A stretch of DNA of 64,000 nt, from the NCBI GenBank assembly GCA_051653965.1, contig JBOFXG010000002.1, positions 1 to 64,000 of the forward strand, written 5' to 3'. Below, one piece after another: positions 44,042-53,218 of this stretch; the first letter of the stretch is position 1, and each line of letters opens with the position of its first letter. The position numbers and the translations under genes were made by a program. The notes beneath the pieces are model-generated. The model made no database searches, was not told where the DNA came from, and saw only the letters and a list, made by a program, of their open reading frames with translations. This DNA comes from CAMREV01 sp051653965 (GTDB lineage: Bacteria > Bacillota_I > Bacilli_A > Mycoplasmatales > Mycoplasmoidaceae).

Positions 44042-44637
44042 TTATAAACAACAACTTGAGCATAAATTAAAATTTGGTCGTGTAGTTTGTAACCATCCTT
44101 AACTACTTTATGGACTGTATTTTCTTCTTTGTTTTTATCTATATATATATCAACTGCTTCCATAGTATTTTCATCAAATTTATCATCTTCTCTAATTAAT
44201 AATTTATTAATACTCATTGAATTTAATAAATTCTCAAACATTCCAATAAACATTTTAAATCCATTTACATAATTTCTAACTTGTTCATTTTCAATTTTGC
44301 TATTTACTACTGATGAAAATTGATTTATTATATGGATTAATTCTATAGCATTATTTTTGATTGCATATTTTCTAATTTCTGAAATTTCAGAATCTATTTT
44401 AGTTTTATATTCATTTATTTTTTCATTTATTTTTTCTTGAGCTTCTTTAGATTTAATCACAATGTCATTTTTGTATTTTGAATTAAGTAAATTAATAGTA
44501 CTTTCAAGTTCATTTATTTTAGAACTTTTTTGAGATAAATCTTTTTTAAGATGTTCTATTTCTTTTTTAAATTCATCATTATTATGAACTTCATTTTTTT
44601 TAGGATTGTGATTTTCGTTATTTTTATTTCTTTGCAA
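44032..44637 (-). CDS. grpE: Nucleotide exchange factor GrpE (TTG start)
   Basis: 201 residues. The charged N-terminal coiled coil (DEFKKEIEHLKKDLSQKSSK) is followed by the family head domain, e.g. GFKMFIGMFENLLNS and ending HDQILIYAQVVVYKKK. It releases ADP from DnaK. The start is TTG at 44635-44637, chosen because AGGAGATAAAT sits just upstream and the frame has no earlier Met; it overlaps the dnaJ end by 14 bases. dnaK is not in this window. Confidence 0.88.
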   Translation of the reverse strand: MQRNKNNENHNPKKNEVHNNDEFKKEIEHLKKDLSQKSSKINELESTINLLNSKYKNDIVIKSKEAQEKINEKINEYKTKIDSEISEIRKYAIKNNAIELIHIINQFSSVVNSKIENEQVRNYVNGFKMFIGMFENLLNSMSINKLLIREDDKFDENTMEAVDIYIDKNKEENTVHKVVKDGYKLHDQILIYAQVVVYKKK

Positions 44638-45778
44638 AATTTATCTCCTCTTTAGCAATTTTTAATTGATGATTTAATTCATCATTATTATTATTTGTAA
44701 AATTCATTAGTTGAGAAATTTCTTTAGCAGAATAATTTTTTGGTTTAGTATAAGTTACTATTGCAATTAAATCACCTTTGCTTTTGAATAAACCACCATG
44801 TTTTATTCCTTTACCTGATATAGTGATTTCCTTTCCATTATATGTAGATGGTTTTAATTTAATTTCTTCAATTCCATAAGGAGTTGGAACTTTAACTGTT
44901 CCGCCAGTTATTGCAGTAATTGGATCTACAAATAATTGAACAAAAATGTTATTTCCTTCTCTGTGAAAAATCTCACTTTTTTCAACAGATATATGTAAAT
45001 ATAGATTTCCTACATCATGCTTGCTTTGATTACCTTTTTTTTCAACAACCATAGTTTGTCCGTTGTGAATTCCAGGAGTAATATCAATAGAAACTTTTGC
45101 ATTTTTTACAATTTGTTTTTTACCATGACATTTATCACATTTTTTTACAATTCTTTCACCTGTTCCCTTACAATCTGAACAAGTATTTTGAAATTGCATA
45201 ACTCCTAATAATGTTTTCTTTTGTATAACAGTTACACCAGTACCATTACAATTATCACAATTTATAATAGAATTTTTTTCATTTGAAGCGCCAGTACCAT
45301 CACACTTGTCACAATTTATTGAAATATCATATTCAAATTCTTTTGTAACACCAACAATTGATTCAACAAGACTTATTGTGATTTTCTTAACAATATCTAA
45401 TCCAGAATCATTTTTAAAATGTGATTTTTTACCACCACCAAACATATCACCAAAATTACCAAATATATCACCAAATATATCACCAAAGTTTTCAGTGAAC
45501 CCTCCAAAGCCTCCGTTGCCAAAACCTTCAAAACCTTCAAATCCTCCAAAGCCTCCACCAGGATGATCTGATGTATCTCCAAATTGATCATATTTAGCTT
45601 TTTTGTTTTGATCAGAAAGAACTTCATATGCTTTGTTTATTTCTTTGAATTTTTCTTCTGCATCTGCTTCTTTATTTTTATCAGGATGAAATTGCATTGC
45701 TTTTTTTCTAAAAGCATTTTTTATTTCGCTTTCAGAAGCATTTTTTGAAACACCTAATACTTCATAATAGTCTGCCAT
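44624..45778 (-). CDS. dnaJ: Chaperone DnaJ
   Basis: 384 residues. J domain with the HPD motif (MQFHPDKNKEAD), a Gly/Phe-rich linker (residues about 70-115) and four zinc motifs: CDKCDGTG, CDNCNGTG, CSDCKGTG and CDKCHGKK (the last lacks the final Gly). A substrate-binding C-terminal domain follows (GIHNGQTMVVEKKG, GGTVKVPTPYG). It stimulates DnaK. Promoter region holds a CIRCE-like element, so HrcA control is likely. Followed by grpE. Confidence 0.97.
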   Translation of the reverse strand: MADYYEVLGVSKNASESEIKNAFRKKAMQFHPDKNKEADAEEKFKEINKAYEVLSDQNKKAKYDQFGDTSDHPGGGFGGFEGFEGFGNGGFGGFTENFGDIFGDIFGNFGDMFGGGKKSHFKNDSGLDIVKKITISLVESIVGVTKEFEYDISINCDKCDGTGASNEKNSIINCDNCNGTGVTVIQKKTLLGVMQFQNTCSDCKGTGERIVKKCDKCHGKKQIVKNAKVSIDITPGIHNGQTMVVEKKGNQSKHDVGNLYLHISVEKSEIFHREGNNIFVQLFVDPITAITGGTVKVPTPYGIEEIKLKPSTYNGKEITISGKGIKHGGLFKSKGDLIAIVTYTKPKNYSAKEISQLMNFTNNNNDELNHQLKIAKEEINFAKK

Positions 45779-45813
45779 TTAATACTCCTTAAAAATTATT
45801 CATTTATTTAATA

Positions 45814-45840
45814 TTATCACATAACTATTCAAAGTGCTAA
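45814..45840 (-). promoter_or_regulatory. CIRCE-like HrcA operator upstream of dnaJ
   Basis: On the minus strand TTAGCACTT, nine bases, ATGTGATAA. The CIRCE consensus is TTAGCACTC-N9-GAGTGCTAA, so the left half matches 8 of 9 and the right half 6 of 9 with exact spacing. It overlaps the probable -10 (GATAATATT) and lies 36 bases before the dnaJ ATG, the position expected for a repressor of heat-shock genes. Confidence 0.75.
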
Positions 45841-45880
45841 TATTTTAAAAAATACAACAAAATTATATTTTTTAAAATAT
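45841..45880 (-). terminator. Inverted repeat after rnpB, probable terminator
   Basis: TATTTTAAAAAATA and its complement lie either side of an A/T loop, right after the 3' end of RNase P RNA. A T-tail is poor, so this may instead be a processing structure. It separates rnpB from the dnaJ operator. Confidence 0.4.
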
Positions 45881-45881
45881 T

Positions 45882-46235
45882 GGTTAGTAAATATAAGCCA
45901 TATTTTGTACTTCAGAGAAGCGTTGATTATTTATCTATGTTAACATCGATTTTATGGATTCATTTATCCTAAAAAAGTTCCCCTACCAAATTTGGGTTTC
46001 TATCTTATGAAGTTTACCGCGTTTCACTTTATAATTTTCACTATAATTTCGTCACTGTGGCACTTTATGAAATTCGCACCATATTTTAAAAAACTTAGGT
46101 ATTCATTCGTTGTTACTTTTACAAGTACTGGGTTTTATTTTTTATATACCCACATAAACACTACTAGCATCTCAGCTAGTGATAGTATGGACTTTCCTCT
46201 ACACAATTTTGTGCAGCAATCAACCTTTACTAACC
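45882..46235 (-). ncRNA. rnpB: RNase P RNA
   Basis: The minus strand carries the universal P4 element GAGGAAAGTCC (46189-46199), GTGCCACAGTGACG, AACGCGGTAAAC, GAAACCCAAATTTGGTAGGGG and the 3' partner ACAAAATATGGCTTA. The termini are set by a perfect 10-bp P1 helix: GGTTAGTAAA at 46226-46235 (minus) with TTTACTAACC at 45882-45891. About 354 nt, type B-like size for mollicutes. Catalytic RNA for tRNA 5' maturation. Confidence 0.95.
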
Positions 46236-46264
46236 AATAATATTATATATTAGTCATTTATAAA

Positions 46265-47074
46265 TTAAAAATATTTATTTGATTTATATATTGAATTAAT
46301 TTTTTTTAAACATTTCTTTCGATAATTAATTGTTTTCTTATCATTTTTAGCAACAAATGTTCATTGATAAGCAAAGCATGTAGTTATAAAAATAAAATCT
46401 TTTAAAATATTAATATCTATATTTTCAATATTTTTTTGAATAAAGTTTATTCATTTATTACTAATATTATTTTCTCTTATAAAATTTGCAACATCAAAAT
46501 AATTATTATTTATTCTAGATCATTCAAAATCAATAAAAATTATTTCATTAGAATTATAAATGATATTCTTTCTTGATAAATCATTATGTGATAAAACTTT
46601 CTTTTGATTACTATATTTATTTACTAGTGAAATATATGTATCTTTTATTTTATGATCAAGATTTTTATCTTCATTAATATATTCAAAATAATCATGAATT
46701 AATATTTCATTATTATCTGTTATGTTAGTTGAATGAAGTTGATTAATTTTTTCGCAAATTAATTTTAATTTTTTTTTCTTATTAAAAAATAATGATAAAA
46801 TTCTACCATCAATTCATTTTTTAATAAAATTTCCTGTTTCATCATAATAGATAATATTTTCATCCCCAATAAGTTTTAAAATTTTAAGTTCATTTTTTCT
46901 ATCAACTATTTCATTTAATCCAGAAAACCTTATTTGTCACTTTAAATTATCCTTAGTAATTAAAAAAAATGACTTATTAGTAAAGCCATGATGTATTTCC
47001 TTTATTGATTTAATATCTTCTTTTTTATAATTAGTATTTTTAACAAAAAAAAGGCTTGCATCATTGTTAGTCAT
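46265..47074 (-). CDS. Choline/ethanolamine kinase-like (LicA-type) phosphotransferase
   Basis: 269 residues with several TGA Trp codons. Kinase-fold motifs: GFTNKSFF (nucleotide loop), the catalytic loop LSHNDLSRKNIIY and the metal-binding IIFIDFEWSRINNNYFDVANF. The HNDLxxxN...DFEW pattern is that of choline/ethanolamine kinases. It may phosphorylate scavenged choline or an amino-sugar/alcohol for membrane lipid or glycolipid head groups. The ATG 47074 directly follows the stop of the upstream gene; a longer start at 47161 would lie deep inside that gene and is not favoured. Confidence 0.75.
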
Positions 47075-47075
47075 T

Positions 47076-48287
47076 TTATTTTCTTTCAAGTGGCATTGAT
47101 AAATATAAATCATTTTCATTAAAAGTAACATTTTCATATGAGTGATGAACAATTTTACCATTAAGAATTGTAATTATTGGCACCCCTCATAATCTTTTGC
47201 CTTCATGTGGTGTTCATTTTGCATTTGAAAGAATATCATTATTAGTAATGTATCAAAATCTCTCCGGATCAATTATTGTTAAATCGGCATAATATCCCAC
47301 TTCAATTTTTCCTCTCCTATCAATATCTAAAATTTCACTTATGTTTTCACATAAAACTTTAGATAAAATATCAGGTCTAATGTTTGAGAATCAAGCTAAT
47401 TCAAACATTAATGGAACTAAAGTTTCAGATGAAGGAATACCAATTTTATTTAGTTCATATTTTTCTCATAACATATGTGGAGAATGGTTTGAATAAACAA
47501 TATCAATTAAACCTCTTTTAAGTGAGTCAATAAAAAATTGAATATTTGTAATATTGCTATAACCAGAACTAATTAAAAGTCTCTTTTCATCTATACAATT
47601 TCTTATCATTTCTTTATAAATAAAAAATAAATTAACATCAAATGCAATATAGAAATTAAATCCTTCATTTTTAAAGTTAGTAATTCTTGCAATTTCATTT
47701 GGATTATTTAAATCATAAAAACAAATTTTATAATTATTTTTTGGAACATATTTTAAAAAGTGATTAATTCCAGGATCTTTCATTGATACAAAAAGAACTT
47801 TAGATTGATTTTGAATTTCAATTATTCTTGATTGAAATCATTTTCAATATTCAATATCATCCTCTTCAACATTAATGCTTCCAATATTTAATGTATTAAA
47901 CATAAAATGATTTTTATCATTATAGTCATTGAAAAAATCTATTATGGATGATTCTCCTAAATTTATAATTGAATTTTCATTTATGAAATTTATATCATAA
48001 GAATTTTGAAGATCCAAATTATTTTCAACATTAATTAATGAAGTTATTCCACCCTTTAAAAAAGATTTACATTCATTTGAAATTTTTTCCTTTTCATCAA
48101 AGGTATTAAAAATATTTTGACTTAAATCAATAATTCCAGGAAAAACCAATTTTCTTTCCAAATCAAATTCAACATCTGGTCTAACTCTAATTATATTTGA
48201 ATGAATTTCTGTAAAGATATTATCCTCAATTAAAATATTAACTTTTTTGTAGTTTGGCAATGTGCAGTTTTTTAATAAAATTTTCAT
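47076..48287 (-). CDS. Dihydroorotase-like amidohydrolase with degraded metal site
   Basis: 403 residues. Amidohydrolase layout: an N-terminal beta domain (MKILLKNCTLPNYKKVNILI), then a barrel opening VFPGIIDLSQNIFNTF where active enzymes have G-x-x-D-x-H-x-H. Late motifs are the DIVYSNHSPH segment (DHAPH in dihydroorotases) and the C-terminal GKIEVGYYADLTIID plus WGVPIITILNGKIV. Both His of the first motif are absent, so zinc binding and hydrolysis are doubtful, as in non-catalytic dihydroorotase homologues. It is followed at once by the choline-kinase-like gene. A TATAAT box lies at 48314-48319. Confidence 0.75.
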
Positions 48288-48313
48288 ATATGGTTCACCT
48301 TTTCTTTTATATT

Positions 48314-48319
48314 ATTATA
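48314..48319 (-). promoter_or_regulatory. Candidate -10 box (TATAAT) for the dihydroorotase-like operon
   Basis: TATAATAATAT on the minus strand, 27 bases before the ATG at 48287, with AAAGGTG as ribosome binding site. Confidence 0.5.
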
Positions 48320-48385
48320 AAAAAGTTTAATTATCAAGTATTAACAAAAAAAATATTATTTTTATTAAAAAAAATAGTTTAAATA

Positions 48386-48391
48386 TATAAT
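48386..48391 (+). promoter_or_regulatory. Candidate -10 box of tRNA-Gly
   Basis: TATAAT 25 bases before the mature tRNA 5' end, in an otherwise A/T-only stretch. Confidence 0.4.
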
Positions 48392-48415
48392 ATATTTGTT
48401 TATCATATATTGTAT

Positions 48416-48489
48416 GCAGATGTAGTTTAATGGTAGAACACAACCTTGCCAAGGTTGATACGCGGGTTCGATTCCCGTCATCTGCTCCA
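48416..48489 (+). tRNA. tRNA-Gly (anticodon GCC), CCA encoded
   Basis: GCAGATG pairs with CATCTGC to form the acceptor stem. The D arm (TAGTTTAATGGTA), the anticodon loop TTGCCAA giving GCC, and the T arm CGGGTTCGATTCCCG are regular, and the sequence ends TCCA. It reads GGC and GGU codons. Stand-alone, followed by a hairpin terminator. Confidence 0.97.
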
Positions 48490-48499
48490 TTTAAAAAAA

Positions 48500-48534
48500 A
48501 AATAAAAAAATAGTTTTCGCTATTTTTTTATTTT
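48500..48534. terminator. Terminator between tRNA-Gly and ptsI
   Basis: AATAAAAAAATAG and CTATTTTTTTATT flank a TTTTCG loop, with A- and T-runs on either side. It can serve the tRNA on plus and ptsI on minus, whose stop codon is at 48536-48538. Confidence 0.75.
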
Positions 48535-48535
48535 T

Positions 48536-50269
48536 TTAAAACTTAATATTTAATTTTTTTAAAAATTCATTAACTAATTTATTAACTTCTTCTTCTGTTC
48601 CGCATGTAATAGCCTTATCAGCTAAAGCAATGCAATCAGAATGTTTTATTTTTGAAATTAAGTACTTTGCTTTAGGAATTGATGAAGCTGACATTGATAA
48701 TGCATCTAGCCCTGTTTTACCTAATCCTAATAATAATGGAATTGATTTTACATCTCCTGCCATTTCACCACACATAGCTGTTCATCTATTATGTTTTTTG
48801 GCTCCAATAATTGTAGCATTAATTAGTCTTAATAATGAAGGGTTATTTGGTTGATATAAATATTTAATTTTTTCAGACATTCTGTCTACAGCAAAAGAAT
48901 ATTGAATTAAATCATTTGTTCCAATTGAAAAGAAATCAGCATGTTCAGAGAACTTGTCAGCAAGCATAGCAGCAGATGGAATTTCTATCATCATTCCTAT
49001 TTCAATATTATTTGAAACTTTATGTCCTTCTTTTTTTAATTCCTCAATTCATTTTAATGTATAATTTTTAGCAATAACAAATTCATCAATTGTTGCTATC
49101 ATTGGAAACATTATTCCCAACTTACCATGTATTGAAGCTCTTGCAAGTGCTCTAATTTGAGTCTTGAATATTTCAACATTATCTAAACAAAATCTAATTG
49201 CTCTATATCCTAAAAATGGATTTTCTTCTTTAGCAAACTTATAATATTTTAGATTTTTGTCTCCACCAATATCAAGAGTTCTAACAACAATTAATTGTTC
49301 TTTATTTTTAGATAAAACATATTTATATGATTCATATTGTTCATCTTCTGTTGGTCATTTATCATTATCCATATATAAAAATTCACTTCTATATAATCCA
49401 ACACCTTCAGCACCAAAGCTTTCTAAGCTATCAGAGTCTTCAGGCGTACCAATATTTGCTTCAACTAAAACTGAATGCCCATCTAAAGTAACTGCTTTTT
49501 TATCTTTATATTGAGTTAGTTCTTCATTAAAAGTTTCAAAAGCATTTTTTTTGTCTTTTCACTCTTGTAAATTTGTTGGATTTATTTCAACTATTCCATC
49601 ATCCCCATCAATAGCAACAATGTCATTATCTTTTACAATTTCTGTTATATTTTTTAAACCTAAAACTGCTGGAATACCTAATGTTCTAGCCATTATTGCA
49701 GCATGGGAAGTTCTTCCTCCAATATTAGTTAAGAAACCTTTAACAAAATCCTTATTTAAAATAGCTGTTTCAGAAGGTGTTAAATCATCTGCAATTATAA
49801 TAACTTCTTCTTTTATAGACATTAAGTCATGAATTTGAACACCAAAGAAATTATATAATACTCTGTTTTTAACATCTAGAACATCACTTGCTCTTTCTTT
49901 AAAATATGTATCATTCATGCTATTGAAAATATTATAAATATTAGAAAAAACTTTATCAATAATATAACCACCATTTTTCTTTTCATTTTCTAAAATATTC
50001 TTAATTTCATTTAAAATTTCTGGATCATTCAAAATTTGAATATGAGCATCAAATACACTTGCTTTTTCTTCACCAATTTTTTTAATTGATATTTGTTTTA
50101 TTTCTTCTATTTGTTCTTTAGATTTTTCTAAGGAATTATTAATTAAATTTAATTCATTTTTAATATCTTTTGTTAATTCTTCAGTTATATTTAATTTTTC
50201 TTTTTTTATTATAAAAGGCTTTGCAAAAGAAATTCCTGAACTTGCTCCTACACCTATTAATTTTTTCAT
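48536..50269 (-). CDS. ptsI: Phosphoenolpyruvate-protein phosphotransferase (PTS enzyme I)
   Basis: 577 residues, normal EI length. The phosphorylated His is H189 in GGRTSHAAIMARTLGIPAV. The PEP-binding barrel motifs are present: PSSET-like region in the middle, DFFSIGTNDLIQYSFAVDR, and near the end MCGEMAGDVKSIPLLLGLG with the catalytic Cys. It takes phosphate from PEP to HPr for sugar uptake, so the organism ferments sugars by PTS. Monocistronic, ending at the tRNA terminator. HPr and EII genes are not here. Confidence 0.97.
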
Positions 50270-50331
50270 GATAGTATCCTTTTTATATTAATAATACAAA
50301 TATAATTTTATACTAAAAAATATTTTATGAA

Positions 50332-51345
50332 CTAATTTTGAATAACATTATTTGATTTTTCTAGAATTGTTTTTTTAATATCTTTATAAACATTTTCATT
50401 ATCGGTTAAAAATTTAGATATTTGAGCTCTACCTTGGCACATTTTTATTTCATTATAGTAATATCATGAACCTGCTTTTTTTATTATTTCATAATCAATA
50501 GAGAAATTGATTATTTCATTTTTATAATCAAAACCAGTACCAAAAAAGATGTCTACGTAACATACTTTTAAAGGTGTTGCTAATTTATTCTTAGAAACAG
50601 TTATTTTAGATTTTATTCCAATTATTTCATTTCCTGATTTTATTAATTCTGCTTTTCTAATTTCTAATCTAATGGAAGAAAAAAACTTAAGAGCTCTACC
50701 ACCAGTTGTAACTTCTGGATTACCAAAAACTACTCCTATTTTTTCTCTAACTTGATTTATGAAAATAACTGTTGTATTACTCTTTGAAATACTTGATTGC
50801 AACATTCTAAGACCTTTAGACATCAACCTTGCATGAGCGCCCATATTTTGATCATATACTTCACCATTTAATTCAGATTCTGGAATTAAGGCAGCAACAG
50901 AATCAACAACTATCAAATCAACTTCATTTGTTTTTAATAAAGCATCCATAACATAAAATGCTTGTTCACCAGAGTCTGGTTGAGATAAAAGCATTTTAGA
51001 TAAATCTACTCCAATTTTTTTACAATAAATACCATCTAGAGCATTTTCAGCATCAATATATGCAACTCTACCATTATTTTTTTGACATTCAGCAACACAT
51101 TGCAATGCAACTGTAGTTTTGCCACTAGATTCATTACCATATATTTCAATAATTCTACCCTTAGGAAATCCTTTAATTCCTAATGCATTATCTAATGTAA
51201 TGCTTCCAGATGAAATAACATCTCCATCTCAATTTGCTTTATCTTCAAGATATTTAAGAGTTCCAACTCCAAATTTTTTTTCGATATTCTTTATTGTATC
51301 TTTTAGAGCATCTTCTTTAATTTCTTCTTTGATTTCTTTTTTCAT
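50332..51345 (-). CDS. recA: Recombinase RecA
   Basis: 337 residues. Walker A reads GNESSGKTT (GPESSGKT in most RecA; Pro replaced by Asn). LIVVDSVAALIPESEL (Walker B), ARLMSKGLRML, the L2 region VFGNPEVTTGGRALKF and FINQVREKIGV are conserved. ATG at 51345 with AGGAGA upstream. It catalyses homologous strand exchange, relevant to recombination between the two surface-protein paralogues. Lies 41 bases after the cinA-like gene. Confidence 0.97.
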
Positions 51346-51386
51346 AATTCTCCTATTTAATATAGGATATGTATTGTAAAGAATAT

Positions 51387-51878
51387 TTATTCAATATTTA
51401 ATAAAGATTTATGAAGTTCTTCTAAAATCTTTTGTGAAAGAATAATATTATTTTTTTCTTTTCCATTATCTGGAATTAACATTTCAAAATCATAAATCAT
51501 TTCATCAATGATTATACAAAAATATACTGTTCCACTAGCTTTATTATCAACTTCAAAAGATTCAATATTTGAAGTAATTCCTAAAGCTATTTTTGTTTTT
51601 AATTTGTTTTTTATTCCATATGCCATTTCAATAGCAACTTCTTTTGAAATAGAACCATATTTTTCTAAAGTAAGAGTTTTTACTGAACATAAATTTTCTT
51701 TTGCTATTTTACTATTAGCAATAACTCCACCTTTAAATATATGTGATTTATTCACTTCATCATTCATAAAGAAAGATGAATTTATTAAAGAGTTTGTTGA
51801 AGATTCAGCAATTGAAATATCTAAATTTTTTTCTAAAATTATTTTAGATATTTCATTTATTAAGTTTCTATTTTGCAT
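51387..51878 (-). CDS. CinA C-terminal domain (PncC-like) protein
   Basis: 163 residues. The CinA/PncC amidohydrolase domain is recognisable: SIAESSTNSLINSSFF (usual AESxTGG), HIFKGGVIANSKIAKENL (usual GxxxYSNxxK), SISKEVAIEMAYGIK, IALGITSNIE and GTVYFCIII. The catalytic Ser/Tyr-containing signatures are partly changed (TGG to TNS, YSN to ANS), so nicotinamide-mononucleotide deamidase activity is uncertain. cinA-recA adjacency is a common Gram-positive arrangement. Confidence 0.75.
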   Translation of the reverse strand: MQNRNLINEISKIILEKNLDISIAESSTNSLINSSFFMNDEVNKSHIFKGGVIANSKIAKENLCSVKTLTLEKYGSISKEVAIEMAYGIKNKLKTKIALGITSNIESFEVDNKASGTVYFCIIIDEMIYDFEMLIPDNGKEKNNIILSQKILEELHKSLLNIE

Positions 51879-51928
51879 ACATTCTCCAAAAATTACATTT
51901 TTATTATATATTATATTAACCTAATAAG

Positions 51929-52174
51929 CTATAAAATTTTAATATCTTTAACTTCATCAATTTCTGTTGTAAGGATTTCCTTTACACCTTCATTATAAGT
52001 ATTATCCACTAGATGACACCCGACACATGCACCACCTAGTTTGATTGATACAATACCTGTTTCTAAATCAAAATCAACAAAATCTAAATCTCCACCATCC
52101 ATAGAAACATAGTATTTAATTTCTTCAATAATTTCTTTAATTTCATCAACTATCTCTTTTTTTGAACGAGTCAT
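51929..52174 (-). CDS. NifU C-terminal domain protein (Fe-S scaffold-like)
   Basis: 81 residues. The NifU-C/Nfu signature is SMDGGDLDFVDFD and GACVGCHLVDNTYNEGV, with the CxxC that binds an iron-sulfur cluster. It may carry clusters to HemW or other Fe-S proteins. No nifS/sufS or iscU neighbour is visible. Divergent from the S1-like gene. Confidence 0.88.
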   Translation of the reverse strand: MTRSKKEIVDEIKEIIEEIKYYVSMDGGDLDFVDFDLETGIVSIKLGGACVGCHLVDNTYNEGVKEILTTEIDEVKDIKIL

Positions 52175-52205
52175 ATTATTTTACCTTTTTTATTATTATT
52201 TATAT

Positions 52206-52213
52206 ATTATAAT
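52206..52213. promoter_or_regulatory. Shared divergent -10 element ATTATAAT (nifU domain / S1-like)
   Basis: Self-complementary ATTATAAT gives TATAAT on both strands, 32 bases from the minus-strand start and 19-26 bases from the plus-strand start. The plus transcript would have a very short leader, which agrees with the lack of a clear Shine-Dalgarno sequence there. Confidence 0.4.
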
Positions 52214-52231
52214 AATCATAGAGAATAATAT

Positions 52232-52546
52232 ATGAAAAAAGTTGTAATTGGTAAGGTAACTAGCATTAAAAAAGATGAATTAGTTGTTTTAGTTAATAAT
52301 GATAGCTGTATATGTGCTAAAAAAGATGTATCTGACTATAATTGTAATTTAGAATTAATGTTTACTATTGATAGAAGGTATAAATTTTTATTATTAAAAA
52401 ATGAAAATAATACAGTTTTTTTATCCTATAAAGCAGGTAGACCGAAATTACTTAAAAATAGAACATGCCCTATTCCAACAATATCAGGATTTAAAAATCT
52501 TGCAAATGATCTTCATAAAAATTTAAAAAATTATAAATTAGACTAA
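52232..52546 (+). CDS. Small S1-like RNA-binding domain protein
   Basis: 104 residues. The pattern VVIGKVTSIKKDELVVLV, ICAKKDVSDY, LMFTIDRRYKFLLLKNE and VFLSYKAGRPKLLKN follows an S1/OB strand order, and the RPKLLKN...PTISGFKNL tail is like that of short Firmicute/mollicute S1 proteins. Probably binds RNA; partner unknown. It stands alone on the plus strand, and its stop codon overlaps the mtn stop. Confidence 0.6.
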   Translation: MKKVVIGKVTSIKKDELVVLVNNDSCICAKKDVSDYNCNLELMFTIDRRYKFLLLKNENNTVFLSYKAGRPKLLKNRTCPIPTISGFKNLANDLHKNLKNYKLD

Positions 52547-52590
52547 ATTGATTTAATTATTAATTTAATTAGATTAGATAATTTTTTTTT
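52542..52590 (+). terminator. Probable terminator after the S1-like gene
   Basis: ACTAAATTGATTTAATTA pairs imperfectly with TAATTTAATTAGATTAG and is followed by a run of nine T. The stem contains the overlapping stop codons of both convergent genes. Confidence 0.45.
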
Positions 52591-53217
52591 ATTCATACCA
52601 TGGTTTATTTTAAATTGATTTTCAGATGAAGGTTTGCTTATTAAATCAGATATAACTTTAAATGAAATAAGATTTATCTTTTTTTTATAACAAACATTGG
52701 CAATTGATCATGCTTCCATATCTATAAGATCAATTTTTTCTTCCTTAAATATTAAATAATGTTTATAATTTTTATTTGTTATAAAAGTATCTCCTGAAGC
52801 AATATTCCCATTTTTAACTTCAAAATTTTTATTTATTAAATTTACAATTTTTGTTGAGTTGTTAAATGAAAAAAAATTATCTTTTTCTTTTGCCATTTGC
52901 CCTATTTTGTAATTAAATGGAGTTAAGTCTACATCATAAGAAAAAAACTTATTGCATAGAACAAGGTCATTTATCTTTAAGTCATTTGAAAATGCTCCTG
53001 AAGTACCAATATTAATTAAATTTTTTATTTTAAAAGATGTAACTAAGTTGTAGGTAGCGATTGCAGAGTTTACCTTACCTATTCCGGAATATGTAAAAAC
53101 TAATTTATTATTATATATAAAAAAATTTTGATTGTTTATAATTTCTAAAGTCATTTTTGATTTCATTTCCTTGTTGAAAACTAATTCACTTTTCATTGCT
53201 ATTATTATTCCAATCAT
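52543..53217 (-). CDS. mtnN: 5'-methylthioadenosine/S-adenosylhomocysteine nucleosidase
   Basis: 224 residues. IGIIIAMKSEL (catalytic Glu), TYSGIGKVNSAIAT, INIGTSGAF, YDVDLTPFNYKIGQ, ASGDTFI, IDMEAWSIANVC and FKVISDLIS (catalytic Asp) match the family in order. It removes adenine from MTA/SAH left by SAM-using methylation and radical SAM reactions. Two bases after nadD/yqeK, last gene of the parE operon. Confidence 0.95.
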
Positions 53218-53218
53218 A

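Noticed and set aside
47075..47161. Longer start for the choline-kinase-like protein at 47161
   Set aside because: The frame is open, but it would lie 86 bases inside the upstream gene; the Met at 47074 directly follows that gene's stop and matches the kinase N-terminus length.
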